Assembly: GCF_018982945.1 (NCBI RefSeq)
Contig: NZ_JABRXE010000006.1
Location: 85,848 to 149,847, forward strand
DNA: 64,000 nt
From: Anaerostipes faecalis
GTDB lineage: Bacteria > Bacillota > Clostridia > Lachnospirales > Lachnospiraceae
Direction of reading: 5' to 3'
In this document: piece by piece, positions 57,604 through 64,000 of the stretch
Layout: each line of letters opens with the position of its first letter
How positions within the stretch are numbered: position 1 is the stretch's first letter
The notes under the pieces: generated by a model
The model's input: only the letters and a program-made list of their open reading frames with translations
Databases searched by the model: none
Told to the model about the DNA's origin: nothing
Program-made: the position numbers and the translations under genes

Positions 57604-57635
57604 AAAAAGTTCCTCAATCAAGAGGAACTTTTTTT
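57604..57635. terminator. Bidirectional terminator between abrB and rsmI
   Basis: AAAAAGTTCCTC and GAGGAACTTTTT are an exact inverted repeat with loop AATCAA, flanked by A and T runs on both sides. Confidence 0.85.
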
Positions 57636-58479
57636 ATTCTTCTTCCAGAAGTTGTTGGTATATATCCCTTTTTCCAACACCCCTATCTTTGGCAACCATT
57701 TTCATTGCTTCTTTTTTTGAATAACCCTGATCCATATAGATATTCATATGATCACTTAATGACATTTCCAAAAATGATTTTTGGTTTTCTTCTTTAATTT
57801 CCTGAAAAGATTTTCCCTGAATAATCAAAACACATTCTCCTTTGGGAGGATTTTCTTTATGATATTCTAGAATACTTTCTATATCAGATAAAAAAACAGA
57901 TTCATGCTTTTTTGTCAGTTCTCTGCATAATGTCATTTTCCTGTTTCCAAGCAGTTCTAAGAGTTCTTCCAATGTTCGTACTAAACGATGAGGCGCTTCA
58001 TAAATAATAATTGTCCTGGTCTCATTCTTCAATTGTTCTAATATATCTTTTCTTTCTTTTTTATCTGTAGGAAGAAATGCTTCAAAACAAAACCTTCTTG
58101 TTGGCTGTCCTGAAATGATCAGTGCATTGACAAGTGCACAGGCTCCTGGAAGTGCTGTTACCCGAATTCCTGCTTCGTGGCATTGTTTTACCAATTCTTC
58201 TCCCGGATCTGATATCCCCGGAGTTCCTGCATCTGTAATTAATGCAATATTTTTTCCTTCTTTTAATTTTTCCACAAGAACTTTTGCTTTCTCAACTCTG
58301 TTATACTCATGATAACTTGTCATTTTAGTCCTTATTTCAAAATGATTTAACAGTTTTATACTATGTCTGGTATCCTCAGCTGCTATTAAGTCAACTTCTT
58401 TTAATGTTCTGACCACACGAAATGTAATATCTTCAAGATTTCCTATAGGTGTCGCACATAAATATAAAATTCCTGCCAT
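57634..58479 (-). CDS. rsmI: 16S rRNA 2'-O-ribose methyltransferase RsmI
   Basis: Methylates C1402 of 16S rRNA. The 281 residues have LCATPIGNLEDITFRVVRTLKEVDLIAAEDTRHSIKLLNHF, SDAGTPGISDPGEELV-like ITDAGTPGISDPG (about 81-93), and AFLPTDKKERKDIL. Its start overlaps the trmN6 stop by one base. Order trmN6-rsmI is the order of yabB-yabC in Bacillus. Confidence 0.97.
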   Translation of the reverse strand: MAGILYLCATPIGNLEDITFRVVRTLKEVDLIAAEDTRHSIKLLNHFEIRTKMTSYHEYNRVEKAKVLVEKLKEGKNIALITDAGTPGISDPGEELVKQCHEAGIRVTALPGACALVNALIISGQPTRRFCFEAFLPTDKKERKDILEQLKNETRTIIIYEAPHRLVRTLEELLELLGNRKMTLCRELTKKHESVFLSDIESILEYHKENPPKGECVLIIQGKSFQEIKEENQKSFLEMSLSDHMNIYMDQGYSKKEAMKMVAKDRGVGKRDIYQQLLEEE

Positions 58480-59216
58480 TATTTCTCCTCCGAATCCATC
58501 CCATAGATTTTATATATTTCTTTTGTATATTTGTTTTGCTGCTCATATACGATCAATGGCGGTTCAACAATCATCCTTGGTTTACCACCTTTTACTGCCT
58601 CCAACAAAAAGATATTAGATTCTTTTTCTTTATAGGGATGAACAAATCGGATTCTTTTTGGTTCAAGTCCATCCATTGACAACTGATTTAATATTTCAGC
58701 TAACCGGAAACTTCTATGAACAAGAAACAATGTGCCCCTGTTTTTCAATAATTTTCTGGCAGCCTGAGAAATATCCGCAAAAGTACATAATACTTCATGT
58801 CTTGCTATGGCCTTTGCTTCCTTTGGATTCTTTAATCCATGATTTCCAATCATATATGGTGGATTTGATGTTATCACATCAAAACTGTCATGAGAAAAAA
58901 TCGTAGAAGCTTCTTTTATATCCCCTTCCACGATTTCAATTTTCTCCTCAAGCTGATTTAGTTTTACACTTCGTTTTGCCATTTCAACCATATCAGGTTG
59001 TATTTCCAGTCCGGCAAAATAAGACCCCTCTGTCTTGGCTTCCATTAAAATGGGAAGAATTCCTGTACCTGTTCCCAAATCCAGGACTTTTCCTCCTCTT
59101 TTTACAGATGCAAAATCTGACAACAGAACAGCATCCATTCCAAAACAAAATCCATCTTCCTTTTGAATAATTTTATATCCTCTTATTCCAAGATCATCAA
59201 TTCTTTCTTTTACCAT
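58479..59216 (-). CDS. tRNA1(Val) adenine(37)-N6 methyltransferase family protein (TrmN6/YabB)
   Basis: SAM-dependent methyltransferase of 245 residues. Motif I VLDLGTGTGILPILMEAK (about 43-60) and the catalytic NPPYM with ITSNPPYMIGNHGLKNP (about 116-132). It matches YabB/TrmN6; the exact target in Firmicutes has not been proven for most members. It overlaps ricT by 20 bases. Confidence 0.9.
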   Translation of the reverse strand: MVKERIDDLGIRGYKIIQKEDGFCFGMDAVLLSDFASVKRGGKVLDLGTGTGILPILMEAKTEGSYFAGLEIQPDMVEMAKRSVKLNQLEEKIEIVEGDIKEASTIFSHDSFDVITSNPPYMIGNHGLKNPKEAKAIARHEVLCTFADISQAARKLLKNRGTLFLVHRSFRLAEILNQLSMDGLEPKRIRFVHPYKEKESNIFLLEAVKGGKPRMIVEPPLIVYEQQNKYTKEIYKIYGMDSEEK

Positions 59217-60060
59217 TTCCTTTACAACCCGGGCATCCCTGTTTCTTTCTCTTCATTAATAAATCATCTATTTTATATTCTTGAATATCTTTATCTCCAT
59301 TTTCATCTTCAACGATTAATTTAACCTTCTGACGAAGAACATCAACTCGTTGTACTTCTCCTGTAATTCCATCTTTCGCTTTGACTATCTCCCCAATTTT
59401 AGGAAGTTTACTATTAAGATATTCATAGGTTTCCTGCTCATTTTTCAAGCAGCACATCAATCTTCCGCATACACCTGAAATCTTGGTAGGATTCAGAGAA
59501 AGATTCTGCTCTTTTGCCATTTTAATTGAAACCGGTGCAAACTCAGAAAGAAATGTATTGCAACAAAGTTTTCTTCCGCAAATACCTATTCCTCCAAGCA
59601 TTTTTGCTTCATCTCTAACTCCTATCTGACGAAGTTCAATTCGTGTCCTAAATACCGAAGCAAGATCTTTTACAAGTTCCCTAAAGTCTACTCTTCCATC
59701 TGCTGTAAAATAAAATAATACTTTATTATTATCAAAAGTATATTCTGTTGAAACCAATTTCATTTCAAGATTATGCTCTTTGATTTTTTCCTGACAAATC
59801 TTATATGCTTCCTTTTCTTTTTCTCGATTTTCTATTGCTTTCTGATCGTCTTCCGGAGTAGCAATTCTTAAAACCGGTTTCAATTCTTCTCTAACGCATT
59901 TTTCTTTTACCATTCTGCGTTCTGAAACAACCTTTCCATATTCAATTCCTCTGGATGTTTCTACTATTACATGTTCTCCCATTTTAACCTGAAAATCTCT
60001 GGGATCAAAGAAATATATTTTACCGGCAGTACGAAAACGTACTCCTATTACTTCTACCAT
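59197..60060 (-). CDS. ricT: RicT/YaaT PSP1-family protein
   Basis: A 287-residue cytosolic protein with a PSP1 C-terminal domain. The Cys-rich motif GGIGICGRKLCCNTFLSEF and SGVCGRLMCCLKNEQETYEYL are the family sites; a third pair is in the tail CPGCKGNGKRKN. In Bacillus, RicT joins RicA and RicF to form an Fe-S complex that aids RNase Y processing. RicA and RicF (ylbF, ymcA) are not in this window. It overlaps the holB gene by 7 bases. Confidence 0.93.
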   Translation of the reverse strand: MVEVIGVRFRTAGKIYFFDPRDFQVKMGEHVIVETSRGIEYGKVVSERRMVKEKCVREELKPVLRIATPEDDQKAIENREKEKEAYKICQEKIKEHNLEMKLVSTEYTFDNNKVLFYFTADGRVDFRELVKDLASVFRTRIELRQIGVRDEAKMLGGIGICGRKLCCNTFLSEFAPVSIKMAKEQNLSLNPTKISGVCGRLMCCLKNEQETYEYLNSKLPKIGEIVKAKDGITGEVQRVDVLRQKVKLIVEDENGDKDIQEYKIDDLLMKRKKQGCPGCKGNGKRKN

Positions 60061-61064
60061 ACTTTACCATTCTCCTTTATCGTCAAAAGCAGCATTTCCA
60101 TTGCTACTTCAAAATTAACATTTGCAACCAGTCTTCTTCTAGCTTTTTGTATCTCATCTAATATATGACTGATTCCTTCGAAAGAAATATATATTTCCTG
60201 TTCTTTTATCTGCCGATACTTATCTTTATAAATTAAATGATTTAAAGAACCTGTTGTTTTCAGCATAAGCATGTCCCTATACCATACCATTAATATATCC
60301 AGAAAATCAAATATTTCATTCTTATATGTAGTCAGAGTTTTTAAATATGAAATAACTTCATTAACTTCCATGCTTTGAATATGAACCAGAATATTCATGG
60401 ATTCCTGAAACATTTCTTTAAATTCTTCAGTATTTACCACATGTAATGCTTTTCCAATATTTCCCAGTGCAAAAGATGCTGCAAAACGAATATCCTGATC
60501 CTTTGCCTCTGTCTTTTCCTCTAGATATTTTACAATTTCTTCTTCCCTTACAGAGCCCAGTGTCAATGTTACACATCTGGATAAAATTGTATCCAATAAA
60601 CGATCTTTATTATTGGTCAGCAATAATATTATGGCATATGCAGGAGGCTCTTCCAGTGTCTTTAACAGAGCATTCTGCGCACCTTGATTCATTCTGTCTG
60701 CATCATCAATAATATATATTTTGTAATTGCTGCTGTATGGCTTAATATCAATTGTTTCATTGATTCCTTTTCGAATCTCATCAACTCTGATTTCATACTT
60801 TTCATGAGTAATATAAATCAAATCAGGATGATTATCAGAATCTATCTGCTTACATGAAATACACTCTCCACAACCTTCCTGTTTTTCACACAAAAGAGCT
60901 TTGGCAAATGCCTTAGCAAGAGTCATCTTGCCGCTTCCGTCCTCACCACTTAATAAATAAGCATGGGAAACTTTTCCCATCTTTATTGCTTCTTCAAAAT
61001 GAGAAATTATTTTTTTATGTCCTATTACTGATTCAAAACTCTTCATATACGTCACCTTCATCAT
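60054..61064 (-). CDS. holB: DNA polymerase III subunit delta' (HolB)
   Basis: Clamp-loader subunit with an AAA+ fold, 336 residues. Walker-type loop SGEDGSGKMTLAKAFAKALL (about 39-58), zinc knuckle CEKQEGCGECISCKQIDSDNHPD (about 59-81), Walker B YIIDDADRMNQGAQNALLKTLEEPP and the SRC motif ILSRCVTL. Its stop is close to ricT and its start overlaps tmk by 4 bases. Confidence 0.94.
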   Translation of the reverse strand: MMKVTYMKSFESVIGHKKIISHFEEAIKMGKVSHAYLLSGEDGSGKMTLAKAFAKALLCEKQEGCGECISCKQIDSDNHPDLIYITHEKYEIRVDEIRKGINETIDIKPYSSNYKIYIIDDADRMNQGAQNALLKTLEEPPAYAIILLLTNNKDRLLDTILSRCVTLTLGSVREEEIVKYLEEKTEAKDQDIRFAASFALGNIGKALHVVNTEEFKEMFQESMNILVHIQSMEVNEVISYLKTLTTYKNEIFDFLDILMVWYRDMLMLKTTGSLNHLIYKDKYRQIKEQEIYISFEGISHILDEIQKARRRLVANVNFEVAMEMLLLTIKENGKVW

Positions 61065-61678
61065 GAAATTATTTTATCTGCCTCTGTTATAATTTGTCTA
61101 TGTATTTCTTCGATAGATAAATTGCCATCTATTCTATGAATCCTGTCTGAATTCATGGCAGCAAGTGTTCTATATCCCTCAACTACTTTAATATGGAAAT
61201 CTAAGGCTTCTCTTTCCATACGATCTAATTCTGCCTGCTTCTTCTTTCTTGCAATGCCTGTCTGGGCATCAACATCAATAAAAAATGTTATATCTGGCAT
61301 TGTATCGCCAATGGCAAACCTGTTAACATCATATACCAGATCTATACCCATTCCTCTTGCAATTCCTTGATACACTACGGAAGATTCCACAAACCGATCA
61401 CAAATTACAACTTTTCCTGCATTTATTGCCGGACGGATAACCTCCTCGACAAGCTGAGCTCTTGCAGATGCATATAATAGTAATTCTGTCATGTTCCCCA
61501 TTTCAGTAAAATCTTTATTGAGAATTACCTGTCTTACAGCTTCGCTTATAGGCGTCCCTCCTGGTTCTCTGCATACTATTATATCATAACCTTTATGAGA
61601 TAAATAGTCTCTTAATAATTCAATTTGCGTAGATTTTCCTGAACCATCTGGTCCTTCCATTGTTATAAATAATCCCAT
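61061..61678 (-). CDS. tmk: Thymidylate kinase
   Basis: Makes dTDP from dTMP. The 205 residues have the P-loop ITMEGPDGSGKSTQIELL (about 5-22), CREPGGTPISEAVR with the DR-type Arg, VVICDRFVESSVVYQG and the LID region RKKKQAELDRMEREALDFH. Two bases downstream of the yaaO-like gene. Confidence 0.97.
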   Translation of the reverse strand: MGLFITMEGPDGSGKSTQIELLRDYLSHKGYDIIVCREPGGTPISEAVRQVILNKDFTEMGNMTELLLYASARAQLVEEVIRPAINAGKVVICDRFVESSVVYQGIARGMGIDLVYDVNRFAIGDTMPDITFFIDVDAQTGIARKKKQAELDRMEREALDFHIKVVEGYRTLAAMNSDRIHRIDGNLSIEEIHRQIITEADKIIS

Positions 61679-61680
61679 AT

Positions 61681-63060
61681 TTATATCCTCTCATAAATAA
61701 TATTTATTTGATTTTTATTGCATCCAACAATCTTCATATGATTAGTTTTATATTCTTTTATCTTTTCTATTACACCTGCAGAAATTTTTTCTCCTGGAAC
61801 GACCAGAGGAATCCCCGGTGGATATAGATAAATAAAATCAGCACTTATCTTTCCCTCAGCTTCCTGAAAATTTACCGCTTTTCTTTCCTTTGCTCCTGCT
61901 TCTTTTGGAATCATTACTTTTCTATTAGGAATATTTGAAAACCGTATTATTCTATTATCTTTTATCTGTAGATCTGAGTCAATTTCAATTAATGCATCAT
62001 ACAGTCTCTCCAATCCTTCTTTAGAATCGCAAACACTTGTCATTGCTATAACATAATATAATTCTGCCATTTCCAGTTCCAGATTATATTCTTCTCTTAG
62101 CTTTTGAAATAATTGCTGACCTGTTATATTGGTATTTATTGTTGAAATTACTATTTTACCTATGTCATCTGTTTTTACTATTGATAAATGCTTTAATGAT
62201 TCCAGTTTTCTTCTTAAAATGTTTATATTTTGAACATATTGTTGAAAACTTTTTTTATCTTCACAGCACTTGTGGACACAATGGTCAATAGAGGACATTA
62301 AGATATATGATGGACTGCTACTTTGAAATATAGACAATTCTTTCTGCATTTTTTCTTTTGAAACACAATTACTACATAAATGAAGTAATCCTGTTTGAGT
62401 TAGAGAAGGTAATGTTTTATGAAGACTTTGTATAACAATATCCGCACCTAGTGATACTGCACTGTCTGGAAAAGCTTCATTATAAATGAAGTGTGCTCCA
62501 TGAGCTTCATCTACTACCAAAGGTATTTTCTTTTCATGTAAATAATCTGAAATTAAAGATATTTCTGATGTTCTTCCCTCATATGTTGGGGATACAATCA
62601 TTACCATTTTTATATCTTTTTCTTCTTCAATAATCTTTTGAATCTGATTTACCGTAATTCCCTCACATATTCCTTTTGAATCTATTTTGGGATATACATA
62701 TACCGGATTGAGGCCCAAAAGCTCGACACCATTGTACACTGATTTATGACAATTTCTTGAAACAAGAATTTTATCTCCTATATTACATAATGCTGATATT
62801 GCTGCGAGATTTCCAGCAGTACTGCTATTTATAAGATAATAACTTTCTTTCGTCCCATAAACCTGCTTTATATAATCCATGGATTTTCTAATCATACCTT
62901 CAGGCTGATGCAAATCATCATATCCGGTTATTTCAGTAATATCTAATTGAAATATATTATCGCCCTGGAATATATCCTTAAAATTTCTTTTGTGACCTGG
63001 CATATGAAAAGGATATTTTCCTTCTATATTCAATCTTTTTAATTCTTCATAAATTGACAT
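61681..63060 (-). CDS. Orn/Lys/Arg decarboxylase family PLP enzyme (YaaO-like)
   Basis: PLP-dependent fold-type I enzyme. From the ATG at 63058-63060 (AAAGGA upstream) it has 459 residues; a start at 63108 would add 16. The start EELKRLNIEGKYPFHMPGHKRNF is the family's N-terminal mark. The PLP lysine is in IQSLHKTLPSLTQTGLLHL (about residue 215), preceded by VDEAHGAHF. Substrate (Lys, Arg or ornithine) cannot be told; Bacillus YaaO is a putative Lys/Arg decarboxylase. It begins the yaaO-tmk-holB cluster. Confidence 0.9.
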   Translation of the reverse strand: MSIYEELKRLNIEGKYPFHMPGHKRNFKDIFQGDNIFQLDITEITGYDDLHQPEGMIRKSMDYIKQVYGTKESYYLINSSTAGNLAAISALCNIGDKILVSRNCHKSVYNGVELLGLNPVYVYPKIDSKGICEGITVNQIQKIIEEEKDIKMVMIVSPTYEGRTSEISLISDYLHEKKIPLVVDEAHGAHFIYNEAFPDSAVSLGADIVIQSLHKTLPSLTQTGLLHLCSNCVSKEKMQKELSIFQSSSPSYILMSSIDHCVHKCCEDKKSFQQYVQNINILRRKLESLKHLSIVKTDDIGKIVISTINTNITGQQLFQKLREEYNLELEMAELYYVIAMTSVCDSKEGLERLYDALIEIDSDLQIKDNRIIRFSNIPNRKVMIPKEAGAKERKAVNFQEAEGKISADFIYLYPPGIPLVVPGEKISAGVIEKIKEYKTNHMKIVGCNKNQINIIYERI

Positions 63061-63116
63061 TTCTATTATAATTCCTTTATTTTTTTCATATTTTATCATA
63101 TCTGTCAAAAGAAAAA

Positions 63117-63148
63117 AAGTGTACTATCGATGAAACGATAATACACTT
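63117..63148 (-). terminator. Terminator of the tRNA cluster
   Basis: AAGTGTA-T-TATCG and CGATA-G-TACACTT pair over 13 positions with one wobble (63117-63129 with 63136-63148), followed by a T run on the minus strand. It separates the tRNA array from the yaaO operon. Confidence 0.85.
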
Positions 63149-63183
63149 TATCTGCAAATGTCTTTCCATAAAATAAAAAAAGA

Positions 63184-63256
<73 letters not shown>

Positions 63257-63317
63257 AAATTATATATGAAACACGATTTTATTATATATCCGTGTGTACT
63301 CCAACACAACGCGGAAA

Positions 63318-63391
<74 letters not shown>

Positions 63392-63403
63392 ATATTAGTT
63401 AAA

Positions 63404-63485
63404 TGGTGGGAGAAGGATTCGAACCTTCGAAGGCGTTGCCAACAGATTTACAGTCTGCCCCCTTTGGCCACTCGGGAATCCCACC
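63404..63485 (-). tRNA. tRNA-Tyr (GTA)
   Basis: 82-base class II tRNA with a long variable arm (TTGGCAACGCCTTCGAA region), acceptor GGTGGGA, and anticodon GTA. Confidence 0.95.
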
Positions 63486-63535
63486 ATATATATTTAAAAC
63501 ACCTCAATTATCAGAAATCTGATAATCAGGTGTGA

Positions 63536-63608
63536 AGCCGTTGACCGGACTTGAACCGGTAACCTGCTGATTACAAATCAGCTGCTCTGCCAATTGAGCC
63601 ACAACGGC
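63536..63608 (-). tRNA. tRNA-Thr (TGT)
   Basis: 73-base cloverleaf, acceptor GCCGTTG/CAACGGC, anticodon TGT, T-loop GGTTCAAGTCC. Confidence 0.95.
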
Positions 63609-63630
63609 ATATAAAATTATTCAATAAAAA

Positions 63631-63703
63631 TGGGACCAACAGGGCTCGAACCTGTGACCCCCTGCTTGTAAGGCAGGTGCTCTCCCAGCTGAGCTATGAT
63701 CCC
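63631..63703 (-). tRNA. tRNA-Val (TAC)
   Basis: 73-base cloverleaf, acceptor GGGATCA/TGGTCCC, anticodon TAC, discriminator A. Confidence 0.95.
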
Positions 63704-63715
63704 ACAGCATAAAAA

Positions 63716-63789
63716 CGACCCGGATGGGAATCGAACCCACGACCTCCGCCGTGACAGGGCGGCGCTCTAACCGGCTGAGCCACCGGGCC
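63716..63789 (-). tRNA. tRNA-Asp (GTC)
   Basis: 74-base cloverleaf, acceptor GGCCCGG/CCGGGTC, anticodon GTC, discriminator G as usual for Asp. First tRNA after the rRNA. Confidence 0.95.
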
Positions 63790-63797
63790 ATAATAGA

Positions 63798-63826
63798 ATT
63801 ATATAATCAAAAACTAAAGATGTCAA
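63798..63826 (-). promoter_or_regulatory. tRNA cluster promoter
   Basis: Exact consensus TTGACA (63821-63826), 17 bases, TATAAT (63798-63803) on the minus strand, just ahead of tRNA-Asp. The array can therefore be read without the rRNA operon. Confidence 0.85.
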
Positions 63827-63927
63827 CCATTTTGCTTCATATCTCTTAGTCTCTGGTATAAAATTTCAATGTACCTTCAAAACATCATACAAGATCTCTT
63901 ACAAGTCATCCCTCACTCTGCCTTCTC

Positions 63928-64000
63928 TGGTTAAAGCCTCGACCGATTAGTAACAGTCAGCTCCATGTATTGCTACACTTCCACCTCTGCCCTATCAACC
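63928..64000 (-). rRNA. 23S ribosomal RNA, 3' end (partial)
   Basis: The minus strand reads GGCAGAGGTGGAAGTGTAGC, ATGGAGCTGACTG, then TAATCGGTCGAGGCTTTAACC, the known last bases of bacterial 23S rRNA. The 5' part lies beyond the right edge. No 5S gene follows before the tRNA cluster. Confidence 0.93.

Overview
The window reads as chromosomal DNA of a low-GC, spore-forming anaerobe of the Firmicutes, most likely a Lachnospiraceae-type gut Clostridia. Support: Firmicutes-type sporulation genes (bofA, spoVG, spmA, spmB), a V-type ATPase operon, an NADP-type glutamate dehydrogenase, an ATP-dependent PEP carboxykinase, a DUF6128 protein, a large Bacillus-like SRP RNA with Alu domain, and GdpP. I cannot name genus or species. 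Most genes, and the rRNA/tRNA operon at the right edge, are on the minus strand, so replication probably runs right to left with oriC beyond position 64000.

Layout. 1-2.8 kb: tad-type pilus genes (cpaF cut by the edge, a tadZ-like gene, prepilin peptidase) and bofA. 2.8-7.0 kb: a secreted DUF1002 protein, a YfhO membrane protein and a family-2 glycosyltransferase. 7.1-8.7 kb: gdhA on the plus strand behind a short leader with an intrinsic terminator. 8.7-17.2 kb: nine-gene V-ATPase operon. 17.3-21.2 kb: ECF sigma factor, DUF4179 anti-sigma-like protein and a secreted Fn3 protein as one overlapping operon. 21.4-24.5 kb: polar amino-acid ABC transporter and a MetQ lipoprotein. 24.6-26.4 kb: mutY and comF. 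26.5-30.3 kb: gdpP-rplI-dnaB. 30.6-31.9 kb: DUF951-rpsF-ssb-rpsR. 32.1 kb: spoVG. 32.7-37.6 kb (plus): murC, a cluster of DnaA boxes, dnaD-like and dnaC-like helicase-loading genes, prs. 37.7-43.8 kb: PBP1A, a large unknown membrane-anchored protein, a small unknown protein, a small alarmone synthetase. 43.9-44.3 kb: SRP RNA. 44.3-46.8 kb: a secreted papain-family protease coupled to tadA. 46.78-46.95 kb: a dense palindromic non-coding element. 47-49.6 kb: DUF6128 gene, rsmA, tatD. 49.8 kb: tRNA-Gly. 50-51.1 kb: spmAB. 51.2-55.1 kb: FabT-like regulator, pckA, DUF885 lipoprotein. 55.2-57.6 kb (plus): metG, abrB-like. 57.6-63.1 kb: yaaO-like, tmk, holB, ricT/yaaT, trmN6, rsmI. 63.2-64 kb: Phe, fMet, Tyr, Thr, Val and Asp tRNAs and the 3' end of a 23S rRNA.

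The right half repeats, with gaps, the origin-proximal order of Bacillus subtilis (rrn, yaaO, tmk, holB, yaaT, yabB, yabC, abrB, metS, yabD, ksgA). The left-centre repeats another origin-proximal block (gdpP/rplI/dnaB helicase; rpsF/ssb/rpsR). The window therefore looks like an origin-near housekeeping region with a few surface and secreted accessory genes. No phage, insertion sequence or CRISPR array was seen. The strongest non-coding signals are the tandem DnaA boxes at 34084-34260, the gdhA leader at 7106-7214, the terminator that contains the bofA ribosome-binding site at 2779-2817, and the palindromic element upstream of tadA.
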